Origin: JAPUDQ01 sp964552765
Lineage (GTDB): Bacteria; Patescibacteriota; Saccharimonadia; Saccharimonadales; Saccharimonadaceae
Reading direction: 5' to 3'
Assembly (NCBI GenBank): GCA_964552765.1
Contig: CAZKIA010000001.1
Location: forward strand, 65,917 to 129,916
Length of the DNA stretch: 64,000 nt
Shown: in pieces, positions 24,824 to 33,704 of the stretch
Layout of the letters: each line of letters begins with the position of its first letter
How positions within the stretch are numbered: the stretch's first letter is position 1
Position numbers and translations under genes: made by a program
The notes under the pieces: model-generated
The model's database searches: none
What the model saw: only the letters and a program-made list of their open reading frames with translations
Told to the model about the DNA's origin: nothing

Positions 24824-25864
24824 TTATTTCAACGGCTCCGCTTTATAGTTGGCTGGGGCTTTTTCAAGCCACTCCTTAAGATCGCGTGTCGAAAGAAGCC
24901 CTTCTTGTGCACCCGGGTAGAGGACGACACTGGCGGGTGTAATTGGTGCGAGTTGCAAAGCTCCCTCGAGCGTATATCCCTTAATAAGGGCACCGATAAA
25001 TGTACTCGCATAGGCATCACCACAACCAGTTCGCTCGACAGGAGGAGCAACATCGGGATAAATCGGCATAAAGAATCGCTGTTTGCCGTCACTTGCATAA
25101 CTACCGGCAGGACCATCCGTGATTAATACAACCTTCGGCCCAAGTTCGTGCATTTTATCGAGTAACTCATTGAGATCACCATACTTTCCACCTGTCACCT
25201 GGACAGCTTCTTCGCGGTTCAGTATGACGACTTCCGATCGTTTATAAACATGCTTAAGACGCCGAGCGCCAAATTTTATCTGATAGGTTCCAGGTTGAAA
25301 CGCCAATTTAACCTGTGGGTAACGCTCAAGCCATTCCATAATGTCATCATGCATCTCAACAGCATTTTCAGCGATCGAACTAAAGTATATCCACTTCGGG
25401 ATCTCGCTACGCGTTAAGTGCGGCCAATGGTAGTCATAGTGCTCATGATTAATCAAAATCGTACGATCTTCTTTGTACCAAATAACGTAGTGGTAATTTG
25501 TCACTTTACCGCGCTGCATCTTCACAAGAAACGTATCGACTTTTTTCTTCTGCAATGTCTCAATAACACGACGACCGTTTTCATCTGCCCCTAGGTTAGT
25601 GACAAGTGCACTGTTGAGCCCCATTTTTGCAAAGTTTACGGCTGCATTGGCAGCATTACCAACACCATAGATGATCTTTGAGCTCTCAAATGGCATCTTC
25701 GTCCCATACGGTATACTAAGCCATTTATCACCTTCACCACGATCTTCAATACGACCATTCTCATCGAGCAGTCGGATAAAATCATCGACAACCGTATCGC
25801 CGACAGATATCACATCGATTGCATTTGGATTATCGTTAATGTCTTTTTTGGGGGCCTCAGGCAT
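24824..25864 (-). CDS. PfkB-family sugar kinase
   Basis: 346 residues of the ribokinase/PfkB family. The N-terminal part has the substrate-binding GVGNAANAAVNFAKMGL; the C-terminal catalytic signature is RTGCGDAYASTFIGALIKG, with the catalytic Asp in CGDAY (most members have GAGD). AAGGAG precedes the start. It lies between aldolase and transketolase, so a phosphofructokinase role is attractive in a lineage where classical PfkA is often missing, but adenosine or ribose kinases share these motifs. Confidence 0.87.
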   Translation of the reverse strand: MPEAPKKDINDNPNAIDVISVGDTVVDDFIRLLDENGRIEDRGEGDKWLSIPYGTKMPFESSKIIYGVGNAANAAVNFAKMGLNSALVTNLGADENGRRVIETLQKKKVDTFLVKMQRGKVTNYHYVIWYKEDRTILINHEHYDYHWPHLTRSEIPKWIYFSSIAENAVEMHDDIMEWLERYPQVKLAFQPGTYQIKFGARRLKHVYKRSEVVILNREEAVQVTGGKYGDLNELLDKMHELGPKVVLITDGPAGSYASDGKQRFFMPIYPDVAPPVERTGCGDAYASTFIGALIKGYTLEGALQLAPITPASVVLYPGAQEGLLSTRDLKEWLEKAPANYKAEPLK

Positions 25865-25866
25865 GA

Positions 25867-26865
25867 TTATTCTCCTTGATGATATTGGGGGTTATGTTTT
25901 ATAAACTCTTCAGTTGTCGAAACGATATGGGTATCGGTAAGGCCAAAGTGCTCAAGCAGCTCCTCGGGTGTTCCGGACTCACCAAAACGATCTTGCATTC
26001 CCATGCGATGAATCGGTACGGGCAGTCGTTCGGTCGATACTTCACAAATTGCACTACCAAATCCACCAGCAGCTTGCGCTTCTTCGATCGTAATTGCACG
26101 ACCACATTTTTTAAGTGAAGTAATAATTGTCTCAGTATCAAGTGGCTTGATAGTTGGGACATGGACAACCTCAGCATTAATACCACGTTTGGCCAACTCT
26201 TCAGCGGCAACCAGGCACTGATATGACATCGTCCCGGTACCAATTAACGCCACGTCTTTACCTTCACGTAGTACATAGGCTTTTCCTATCTCAAATGGTG
26301 TCTGCTCGGTCGTAAATATTGGTGTTGCCTCACGGGCTAATCGTATATAGCTTGCCGATTCTTGACGAGCAATGGCTCGCGTCGCTTTTTCTGCCTCAAT
26401 ACTATCACCTGGTGCAATCACAATCATGTGCGGTAATACTCTCATGAGTGCAATATCTTCAAGCATCTGATGTGTCGCTCCATCAGGGCCGACGGAAATA
26501 CCCGCATGCGATCCAACAATACAGGTAAATCGTTCGTTGAGGCATAGCGTTGTTCGTATCTGCTCCCAGTTTCGCCCAGGACTGAATGCCGCATAGCTAC
26601 TAGTAAATGGTTTTTTACCCATTGCGCTCATGCCGGCAGCGACTGTCACCAGATTCTGCTCAGCAACACCTACTTCAATAAATCGTTGTGGGTGCGCATC
26701 ACGAAACATATGCATTTGAGTTGATTCGGTGAGATCGGCACACAATGCGACAATCGTTTCGTCTTCATCTCCTGCAGCCTTAAGTCCACGACCAAATCCT
26801 TTACGAATCGATTCGGTCTCAATATCTTTCGAGCCAATATGGGTGGCAAGATGCAGATTATTCAC
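25867..26865 (-). CDS. tktB: Transketolase, C-terminal half
   Basis: 332 residues covering the pyrimidine-binding and C-terminal domains, as in split archaeal and CPR transketolases. The segment FIEVGVAEQNLVTVAAGMSAMGKKPF holds the catalytic Glu, and GPDGATHQMLEDIALMR follows. The GTG at 26865 is chosen as the start: AGGAG lies 5 nt upstream and the frame overlaps the N-half by 8 nt; a start at 26889 would precede the ribosome-binding site. A 1-deoxyxylulose-5-phosphate synthase is excluded by the split and by the sugar-phosphate neighbours, though not formally. Confidence 0.9.
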   Translation of the reverse strand: MNNLHLATHIGSKDIETESIRKGFGRGLKAAGDEDETIVALCADLTESTQMHMFRDAHPQRFIEVGVAEQNLVTVAAGMSAMGKKPFTSSYAAFSPGRNWEQIRTTLCLNERFTCIVGSHAGISVGPDGATHQMLEDIALMRVLPHMIVIAPGDSIEAEKATRAIARQESASYIRLAREATPIFTTEQTPFEIGKAYVLREGKDVALIGTGTMSYQCLVAAEELAKRGINAEVVHVPTIKPLDTETIITSLKKCGRAITIEEAQAAGGFGSAICEVSTERLPVPIHRMGMQDRFGESGTPEELLEHFGLTDTHIVSTTEEFIKHNPQYHQGE

Positions 26866-27718
26866 CTTCACTCCTAATCTTCCCGGCAAGGGTACGTAGC
26901 TTTTTCAAGGCATCTTTGGCCTGCTCGCTGTTCGGCGGTGCACCATGCCATTTGTAGTCATACTCCATAAAATCAACTCCTTTACCCGGGATCGTATGAG
27001 CAATAATAACACTTGGCTTGTTGGTAATAGCGCGGGCCATACTACAGGCGTCAATGATACTCTCGATATTATTACCATCAACTTCCTGAACGTGCCAGCC
27101 AAAGCTCTCCCATTTACCCCTCAGGTCTTCGAGCGGCATGATATCTTCAGTGTTACCATCAATTTGAATATTGTTGCGGTCGATGATGCCAATCATGTTA
27201 TGCAGCTTGTATTTACCAGCAAACATAGCTGCTTCCCAAATATTCCCCTCATTAAGTTCACCATCGCCCATCATGACGTATATCCAGCGCTGAGGGTCGG
27301 GATCAATATATTGCAAGACATATGCCATGCCAGCGCCCTGACTCAGCCCTTCGCCTAGCGGCCCACTAGTTGTTTCCATACCAGGCAGGTGCAACCGCTC
27401 CGGATGACCCTGCAGGCGACTGCCAAATTTTCGTAGTGTGGCAAGCTCACTCACAGGAAAATACCCGGCTCGCGCCATTGTGGCGTACCGAACCGGCACC
27501 GTGTGCCCATTGCTCAGGATAAGGATATCCCGCTGATCCCAATCAGGATTGTGCGGGTCGTGTTTCATGATATTAAAATATAGCGCAGTGAAGATATCTG
27601 CCATACCCAACGGGCCCGCACTATGCCCCGAGCCAGCGGCTTCGAGCATACGAATAATATCCTGACGAATCGTGTTCGCCATTTCGTCCATTTGTTTCAG
27701 TGTTAATTGCCCACTCAT
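26858..27718 (-). CDS. tktA: Transketolase, N-terminal (thiamine diphosphate-binding) half
   Basis: 286 residues. AAGSGHSAGPLGMADIFTALYF and HDPHNPDWDQRDILILSNGH are conserved in transketolase. The ThDP motif is GDGELNEGNIWEAAMFAGKYKLHNMIGIIDRNN (GDG followed by NN). With the C half it transfers two-carbon ketol units in the pentose phosphate pathway. A -10-like TAAACT ends 8 nt before the ATG. Confidence 0.93.
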   Translation of the reverse strand: MSGQLTLKQMDEMANTIRQDIIRMLEAAGSGHSAGPLGMADIFTALYFNIMKHDPHNPDWDQRDILILSNGHTVPVRYATMARAGYFPVSELATLRKFGSRLQGHPERLHLPGMETTSGPLGEGLSQGAGMAYVLQYIDPDPQRWIYVMMGDGELNEGNIWEAAMFAGKYKLHNMIGIIDRNNIQIDGNTEDIMPLEDLRGKWESFGWHVQEVDGNNIESIIDACSMARAITNKPSVIIAHTIPGKGVDFMEYDYKWHGAPPNSEQAKDALKKLRTLAGKIRSEGE

Positions 27719-27749
27719 TATCTATTAGTTTACCATAATCGCCTTAGAT

Positions 27750-28385
27750 TTACTGCCTCAATACCCCTTCAAGTGCCTCATAGGCCTGTTGTGGATTATC
27801 GCTTCTTTGTATGGCGCTACCTACATTAATAACATCAATCCCCGCCGCCGCTATCGTAGCGACAGTGGCCTGGTTTGCGCCACCATCCCAGCCTATCTCA
27901 CTATCAGATCTCACTTCACGGATGGCACTTACTTTATCGAGCAGTGTCAGATCTGCCTTGCCACCGAAATGCCCCAGCTTGCCACCAAACAGCATGACAT
28001 GATCGGCAATCGCAATACAGTCACGCGCTGACTCTACCGTCGTATCAGCTAGTAGCGCCACACCAGCCTTAATCGAAAAGCGCTGAATATGCTGCACCAT
28101 AGCCGCAATATCCCCCTCAGCTTCTGCATGTAAAATAATCAGGTGTGGTCGAAGACTGATAAGTGTCTCAAGATGCTCTGCTGGATGACGATACATTAGG
28201 TGAATATCGGCCACTACTCCCTCTGGCCACCAGACTTGGATAGGATTCGTATTTTTATTTGGGGCAAACTCACCGTCCATTAGATCAATCTGTATACGAG
28301 GAGCAAATGATACGCGTTCAATTTGTTCACGAAACACATGAGGGTCGGCTGAATAGGGCGTAACACTTGGTACGATCATAGCCAT
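27750..28385 (-). CDS. rpe: Ribulose-phosphate 3-epimerase
   Basis: TIM-barrel enzyme that interconverts ribulose 5- and xylulose 5-phosphate. 211 residues. IQIDLMDGEFAPN holds the metal-binding His/Asp equivalent site, DIHLMYRHP the next, and GWDGGANQATVATIAAAGIDVINVGSAI the phosphate-binding end. The sequence is more divergent than usual: the normal HxDxMDG is replaced by QIDLMDG, so a metal-ligand His is missing there. The start at 28385 is 5 nt after the preceding stop codon. Confidence 0.85.
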   Translation of the reverse strand: MAMIVPSVTPYSADPHVFREQIERVSFAPRIQIDLMDGEFAPNKNTNPIQVWWPEGVVADIHLMYRHPAEHLETLISLRPHLIILHAEAEGDIAAMVQHIQRFSIKAGVALLADTTVESARDCIAIADHVMLFGGKLGHFGGKADLTLLDKVSAIREVRSDSEIGWDGGANQATVATIAAAGIDVINVGSAIQRSDNPQQAYEALEGVLRQ

Positions 28386-28389
28386 AGCG

Positions 28390-28821
28390 TTAGCGCGCGC
28401 GGTGCCCGACAAAAAACCCTAAGACCATACGAAGCGTTAGTGCGAATAATGCAAACAGGAATGATTCTTTCGCTGTGATAAGCAATCCTGCTGGGGCTGT
28501 CGCAAAATACGGGAAGATGATGAGCAGCGCCAATATGACTAGCATAGCCAAAAATAATACCTGGTCAATTGATTCGGTTGATATCGGCAAAGCACGTGCG
28601 ATAGTGACATATCCTGCATCGAGCAATAAAAATGAGCCTACGATATAGACATAATTCTCAAAACTTGCACCCGCCGACAACCCACCACTTGTGACGCCGA
28701 GGACAACGGCAATCGCTAAAACAAACCCAAAGAGAATTGTTCGTACGCTTGTACCATAATACGATAACGCACCGATAAGTTTGTGTAGTAATAAGTGTGG
28801 TGGATGTGATTGGTGAGCCAT
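28390..28821 (-). CDS. Four-helix membrane protein, hypothetical
   Basis: 143 residues with four membrane helices and a His-rich N-terminus (HQSHPPHLLLHK). Layout resembles PsiE-like small membrane proteins, but no signature is decisive. TAGGAGT supports the start and a TATAGT box overlaps just upstream. It is placed between rpiB and rpe in the same direction. Confidence 0.7.
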   Translation of the reverse strand: MAHQSHPPHLLLHKLIGALSYYGTSVRTILFGFVLAIAVVLGVTSGGLSAGASFENYVYIVGSFLLLDAGYVTIARALPISTESIDQVLFLAMLVILALLIIFPYFATAPAGLLITAKESFLFALFALTLRMVLGFFVGHRAR

Positions 28822-28852
28822 AGTACTCCTAACTATAGTAAAACGTTACTGC

Positions 28853-29305
28853 TTACGCAAGGTCATCGAGCTGACGGTTACGTCGACGGTAGCGCTCGGC
28901 ATTGGCAAATGGCGTCTTGAGCCATGTATCAATAATCTTTTTCCATTCATAGACATCATCTTCAAGTACTCGCGACGGCAAACAAAGAACGTTACTATCA
29001 TTGTCGTTACGCGTTACTTTCGCCTCATAGCTATCCCATATAACACTGGCTCTGATACCACGAAATCGATTCGCCGCCATCGCCATACCCTGACCGCCAG
29101 TACATAGTAAAATAGCACGCGATGATTCATCAGTATCACCAATGAGTTTCGTACAAGCAATCGCGGCAAACTGAGGAAAATCATCATGTGGGTCAAGTTC
29201 TTTGCCGCCAACATCTTCAATCTTGAGACCCTGTTTACTTAAATACGCAAACACTTGTTCTTTGAGATGAAAACCGCCGTGATCAGACCCTAAGTATATC
29301 TTCAC
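28853..29305 (-). CDS. rpiB: Ribose-5-phosphate isomerase B
   Basis: Interconverts ribose 5- and ribulose 5-phosphate. 150 residues with KIYLGSDHGGFHLKE at the N-terminus, the catalytic Cys in ILLCTGGQGMAMAANRFRGIRA and a C-terminal LKTPFANAERYRRR. It starts with GTG at 29305, after a GGAAAA ribosome-binding site, directly behind gap. Confidence 0.93.
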   Translation of the reverse strand: MKIYLGSDHGGFHLKEQVFAYLSKQGLKIEDVGGKELDPHDDFPQFAAIACTKLIGDTDESSRAILLCTGGQGMAMAANRFRGIRASVIWDSYEAKVTRNDNDSNVLCLPSRVLEDDVYEWKKIIDTWLKTPFANAERYRRRNRQLDDLA

Positions 29306-29306
29306 G

Positions 29307-30320
29307 TTATTTTCCTATCGTTTTAGCCACATCTGCAGTGAGTTCTACAAGGCGATTGCTGTAGCCCCACTCATTGTCATACCAGGCAACAACCTTAAGG
29401 AGATTCCCACCGACTACTGATGTCAGAGGCAAATCAACGATACAGCTATGAGAATTACCCTTGAAGTCAGTCGAGACAAGCTCTTCTTCGGTAACCGTCA
29501 AAATACCTTGATAAAACGGCTCTTTAGCGGCTTTTTTAAAGACGTCGTTTACCTCATCAATCGTGACATCGCGTTTAAGTAGCACCACAAAATCGCTCAT
29601 GCTAACAACAGGGGTTGGTACCCGAACACTGAGCCCACCGAAACGATTCTCAAGTGCAGGCAGCGCTTTAGCGGCGGCAATACTCGCACCTGTCGTTGTC
29701 GGGACGATATTTTCAGCGGCAGCTCGTGCTTCACGCAAGTCTTTGGCCGGTGCGTCTTGTAGCTTCTGGCTGGCTGTATAGCTATGAACTGTTGTCATCA
29801 TCGCTTTTTGAATGCCGAAGTTGCTCTCTAATACACTCATAACAGGAGTGATACAGTTTGTCGTACAGCTTGCATTACTCACAACATCAGTTGTACTCTT
29901 GATCTTCTCGTCGTTGACGCCAAGTACAATCGTATCGGCACCATCACCCTTAGCCGGTGCCGAGATAATGACTTTCTTTGCCCCAGCAGGATCAATATGA
30001 GCGCGTGCTTTCGCTGGATCAACAAAGAACCCAGTTGACTCAATCACAATATCGACGCCCATCTCATCCCACGGCAAATTAGCTGGTTCTTTCTCGGCAA
30101 GAACTTTGATATGTTTGCCATCGACAATGATTTCATCGCTATCATAACTAACCGTATGTTCATACTCACCGTAGTTTGAATCATGTTTGAGTAAGTGCGC
30201 CAATGTTTTTGTGTCTGTCAGATCATTAATAGCCACAATTTCGAGGTCGCTACGATCAAATGCAATCTTAAATGCATTACGTCCGATGCGCCCAAACCCG
30301 TTAATCGCTAATTTTGCCAT
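29307..30320 (-). CDS. gap: Glyceraldehyde-3-phosphate dehydrogenase
   Basis: 337 residues. Rossmann start KLAINGFGRIGRNAFK, active-site Cys in NASCTTNCITPV, later VPTPVVSMSDFV and the C-terminal WYDNEWGYSNR. Oxidises glyceraldehyde 3-phosphate in glycolysis. The ATG at 30320 follows GGAAAGGGATGG; a start at 30356 would add non-family residues. It is 88 nt from the divergent rel gene. Confidence 0.98.
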   Translation of the reverse strand: MAKLAINGFGRIGRNAFKIAFDRSDLEIVAINDLTDTKTLAHLLKHDSNYGEYEHTVSYDSDEIIVDGKHIKVLAEKEPANLPWDEMGVDIVIESTGFFVDPAKARAHIDPAGAKKVIISAPAKGDGADTIVLGVNDEKIKSTTDVVSNASCTTNCITPVMSVLESNFGIQKAMMTTVHSYTASQKLQDAPAKDLREARAAAENIVPTTTGASIAAAKALPALENRFGGLSVRVPTPVVSMSDFVVLLKRDVTIDEVNDVFKKAAKEPFYQGILTVTEEELVSTDFKGNSHSCIVDLPLTSVVGGNLLKVVAWYDNEWGYSNRLVELTADVAKTIGK

Positions 30321-30396
30321 AGTGCCATCCCTTTCCTTAAGCAGTAGCTCTTTCACTATCTAGTATATATCGTTATTCCCCCTCGGTGCAATCAGT

Positions 30397-30402
30397 TATA
30401 AT
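30397..30402 (+). promoter_or_regulatory. -10 box of leaderless rel
   Basis: Consensus TATAAT with a 6-nt gap (AGAACT) to the ATG at 30409. No Shine-Dalgarno sequence, no clear -35 box. Confidence 0.7.
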
Positions 30403-30408
30403 AGAACT

Positions 30409-31878
30409 ATGAAAAAACGTCAGTTGCTCACCCTTGCCGAAGATTACTATGACGAAGATCAACTGATCGAGCTCACCAGCGCGATTGATCTCGCAACCGA
30501 GCGACATGCCGGTCAAAAACGCAGGAGCGGTGAACCATACGTTACCCACCCGCTTGCAGTCGCCGCAATCTTGATCGAATGGGGGATGGATATCGACACG
30601 GTTATCGCCGGTGTCCTGCATGACACGATCGAGGATACTGATGCAACATTTGAGGAGTTAGAGAAATACTTTGGCCGTGACGTAGCATTTTTGGTAGACG
30701 GCGTCACAAAAGTTAGTCAAGCACGCGCCGGTATGAAAGACCTCAGTCATTACTTACCTGAAACCAAAGACAACCTGACCAAACTCCTCATCGCTGTTGG
30801 CCAAGATGTCCGCGTCATCATTATCAAACTCGCCGATCGCCTCCATAATATGCAAACCCTACGCTATATGTCTGCCGCAAAACAACAGAAAATATCTCGT
30901 GAAACTATTGAAGTCTTTGCCCCGATTGCCGATCGTCTCAACATGGGGCGTGTTCGCGTGCAACTTGAGGAACTAGCCTTTTCCTATCTGAATCCGAAAG
31001 AACACAACCGTCTGAAAAAAGAGATCAATACCCGAATCGGCCTGAGTCGTAAACGCCTCGCACAAGTACGAACCACTATTGATGCTCGATTGACAGCCGA
31101 GAAGATTCCCCATCAAATGGATGGACGCGTTAAAAGTGTCTACAGTCTCTATAAAAAACTCCGCAAAATTCCTGATATTGATGAGATATACGACATCCTT
31201 GCTCTCCGTGTCATCGTCGAAGATGTGACGACATGCTATTTAGTGCTTGGCATCATTCATGGCCTCTATCCGCCAATGGTCAACCGTATCAAAGACTATA
31301 TTGCACGCCCTAAACTCAATGGTTACCAAAGTCTTCACACTACCGTCATGACATCTTCAGGTCAAATTGTTGAATTTCAGATTCGTACCGAGCAAATGCA
31401 CGATTATGCAGAACGAGGATTAGCTGCGAGTTTTCACTACAATGAACAAAAGCTGACCGATGCCTACCGTAAAGGCCATATTGCTGATATGCCTGCTGAT
31501 TTACGCTGGATTAGGGAGCTCCAAGAAGTCGCCGCCCAACTCAAAGAAGGGAAAGAGATCGATGTCGAACATCTAAAGATTGATCTTTTTGGTGACAGAA
31601 TATTTGTTTACTCTCCAAAAGGTGATATTTACGATCTACCCGAAGGAGCGACACCACTTGATTTTGCCTATCGCATCCACAGCGATCTTGGCGAAAAAGC
31701 CTCAGGCTTTATTGTCAACGGCAAGATGGAAAAATTTAACTACCGACTACAAAACGGCGAAGTTGTCGAAGTTATCACAAAAAAGAACGCCAAGCCAAAT
31801 ACTGACTGGTTATCATGGGTATTTACCTCTCATGCTCGCAACAAAATCCGTGCCCAGCTCAATCGCTATAAAAAATAA
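30409..31878 (+). CDS. rel: Bifunctional (p)ppGpp synthetase/hydrolase (Rel/SpoT)
   Basis: 489 residues. The N-terminal HD hydrolase domain keeps HPLAVA and GVLHDTIEDT (His71-Asp72, Glu75-Asp76). The synthetase domain has DEIYDILALRVIV and GYQSLHTTV. A TGS domain (RIFVYSPKGDIYDLPEGATPLDFAYRIH) lies near residue 395-455. The protein ends shortly after the TGS domain, so the ZFD and ACT regulatory domains of full-length Rel are absent. Both activities look possible. It would set stringent-response levels in a cell dependent on outside nutrients. Confidence 0.95.
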   Translation: MKKRQLLTLAEDYYDEDQLIELTSAIDLATERHAGQKRRSGEPYVTHPLAVAAILIEWGMDIDTVIAGVLHDTIEDTDATFEELEKYFGRDVAFLVDGVTKVSQARAGMKDLSHYLPETKDNLTKLLIAVGQDVRVIIIKLADRLHNMQTLRYMSAAKQQKISRETIEVFAPIADRLNMGRVRVQLEELAFSYLNPKEHNRLKKEINTRIGLSRKRLAQVRTTIDARLTAEKIPHQMDGRVKSVYSLYKKLRKIPDIDEIYDILALRVIVEDVTTCYLVLGIIHGLYPPMVNRIKDYIARPKLNGYQSLHTTVMTSSGQIVEFQIRTEQMHDYAERGLAASFHYNEQKLTDAYRKGHIADMPADLRWIRELQEVAAQLKEGKEIDVEHLKIDLFGDRIFVYSPKGDIYDLPEGATPLDFAYRIHSDLGEKASGFIVNGKMEKFNYRLQNGEVVEVITKKNAKPNTDWLSWVFTSHARNKIRAQLNRYKK

Positions 31879-31897
31879 GGGGCGCCCGCTCCTTGCA

Positions 31898-32371
31898 CTA
31901 TATTGTTTCAATCAACCGCTCATCCACCAGCCGCCGCAACGCTTCTTCGATAAAATCATCAAAGTAAAATCCTACGAATTTCTTATGAAGTAACTCATCG
32001 AGGGTTATCCATCGATACGATTGATGCTCGTAACTCAAGTTAACCTCTGATGTTGTTACCTGCGCAAGGTAGAGTCGCTTTTCAACGACAGTACCGACAC
32101 CCGCAACGACAGTCCTCGCCCGATACACCTCGCGAAGTTCAGATAGCGGTATATCGATACCAGTCTCTTCACGCGTTTCTCGCTGCGCGCCTTCGTCGGG
32201 TGTCTCATTTTCTTTAACAATTCCGCCTGGTAAATCCGAGGTATGTGAAAGATACGGATATTTAGTGTGTTCGCCAATCTTTAGGAGGAGGATGCGGTTG
32301 TCAGGGTTAATAAGTAGGCACTTTGCTACGTACCCCTTAACATCATGATTTGATTGTACCGATCCGTCCAC
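31898..32371 (-). CDS. Nudix hydrolase
   Basis: 157 residues with a complete Nudix box: GGIVKENETPDEGAQRETREETGI, matching G-x5-E-x7-REUxEExGU. Hydrolyses a nucleoside diphosphate linked to another moiety; substrate unknown. The GTG at 32371 lies 3 nt after the pyrophosphatase stop, which suggests coupling. It converges on rel. Confidence 0.88.
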   Translation of the reverse strand: MDGSVQSNHDVKGYVAKCLLINPDNRILLLKIGEHTKYPYLSHTSDLPGGIVKENETPDEGAQRETREETGIDIPLSELREVYRARTVVAGVGTVVEKRLYLAQVTTSEVNLSYEHQSYRWITLDELLHKKFVGFYFDDFIEEALRRLVDERLIETI

Positions 32372-32374
32372 GTG

Positions 32375-32908
32375 CTAGTTGTTCGATTCGTAGCGCTCAA
32401 TGCATTGTTTAATAATCGATTTCGCCTCATCAGCATCACCCCAGCCAAGCACCTTGGTGCTACCTGGTTTTTTGAGGTCTTTATAATGCATAAAATGATG
32501 CTCAATTTTTTGCTTCCAGCGACCATGCAAGTCTGATAGCGACTGTATGGCATTATCAGTATTTCGATCATCTTCAGGTACGCAGATAATCTTGTCATCT
32601 ACTTCCCCGTCATCCTCAAACTTCAGCACAGCAATAACCTTTGCCTTCAAAAATACACCCGTCGGGATAGGGTCATTGGTAAGAACAAGGGTATCGAGTT
32701 CATCGCCATCCTCATCAAGTGTTGCCGGAATAAAACCATAGTTCACAGGCTTAGCAAAGATACTTGGTTCAACACGATCAAGCTCAAAAGCCGCCACGTG
32801 ACGGTTCCATTCAATCTTTAGTGTTGACCATTTCGGTATTTCAATAACAGTATTAATAACACCCGCTTCGATATCACCAGGTGTCAGGACTTTATTAAAA
32901 TCAGGCAT
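32375..32908 (-). CDS. ppa: Inorganic pyrophosphatase, family I
   Basis: Splits pyrophosphate into phosphate and drives biosynthetic reactions. 177 residues with the N-terminal VIEIPKWSTLKIEWN, NYGFIPATLDEDGDELDTLVL (the family signature DxDxxDxL-like) and DDRNTDNA. Length fits the soluble bacterial enzyme. Ribosome-binding site TAGGAGAT precedes the ATG. Confidence 0.95.
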   Translation of the reverse strand: MPDFNKVLTPGDIEAGVINTVIEIPKWSTLKIEWNRHVAAFELDRVEPSIFAKPVNYGFIPATLDEDGDELDTLVLTNDPIPTGVFLKAKVIAVLKFEDDGEVDDKIICVPEDDRNTDNAIQSLSDLHGRWKQKIEHHFMHYKDLKKPGSTKVLGWGDADEAKSIIKQCIERYESNN

Positions 32909-32999
32909 GACTATCTCCTACTTTTATCTATTTTCGTATTCCCTACCAGTATATCACCTGTCAATCGTATCTTCACAGTACGAATCGTCAGTAGGATGA

Positions 33000-33005
33000 T
33001 ATACT
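33000..33005 (+). promoter_or_regulatory. -10 box of leaderless GDPD gene
   Basis: TATACT, preceded by TGA (extended -10), ends 6 nt before the ATG at 33012. Confidence 0.65.
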
Positions 33006-33011
33006 AACCCC

Positions 33012-33704
33012 ATGCTTATCATTGCCCATAGAGGATCACGCGGTACTCATCCTGAAAACACTATACCCGCTCTGCGTGAAGGAGTCGCCTCAGGTGCCGA
33101 CATGATCGAATTTGACGTACGCCTCACACGTGATGGTGAACTGGTGCTTTTTCATGACTTCCACCTCTACCGTACACACAAAAAAGCTAACATTATCCGT
33201 ACGCTTACCTTATCAGAGCTGCAAAAACGTACCGCCGGAAGTGAATACCCTATCGTTACATTGCGACAAGCTCTCAAAGAGTGTGGCGGTAAAATATTTA
33301 TTAATATCGAAGTTAAAGACCGTGGGTCAGGCCGCAAAACGATAGAGTTCCTCCTCGAGCACCACAAACATATGATAAAAAACATTATGATATCATCATT
33401 TTCTCTTCGTGAATTAGCCGCGGTACGATCACGTAGTAACAGTATTGCTCTTGGTTACCTCCAGCATATCAACCCCTTCGCTTTTCTTGCCTTTGAGCGG
33501 ACACTACATCTTAGTGCAGTCGGCTTTCACCGCCTCCATGCACCATCGCTCGCGATTCAAGCAGCACACAAATTAGATATGCTCACCTATGCTTATACCG
33601 TTAATCGTGGTGATGCCATCGCACAACTTGCCCAAAAAGACATCGATGCGGTTGTCACTGACTATCCACGAAAATTTGCCTCATCCCTGCGTACGCATCG
33701 CTAG
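33012..33704 (+). CDS. Glycerophosphodiester phosphodiesterase
   Basis: Releases glycerol 3-phosphate from deacylated phospholipids. 230 residues of the GDPD TIM barrel: IIAHRGSRGTHPENTIPA (catalytic His-Arg and Glu), EFDVRLTRDGELVLFHDF (metal-binding Glu/Asp and catalytic His) and INIEVKDRG. No signal peptide, so cytoplasmic. Stop codon abuts the trxB stop. Confidence 0.92.
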   Translation: MLIIAHRGSRGTHPENTIPALREGVASGADMIEFDVRLTRDGELVLFHDFHLYRTHKKANIIRTLTLSELQKRTAGSEYPIVTLRQALKECGGKIFINIEVKDRGSGRKTIEFLLEHHKHMIKNIMISSFSLRELAAVRSRSNSIALGYLQHINPFAFLAFERTLHLSAVGFHRLHAPSLAIQAAHKLDMLTYAYTVNRGDAIAQLAQKDIDAVVTDYPRKFASSLRTHR

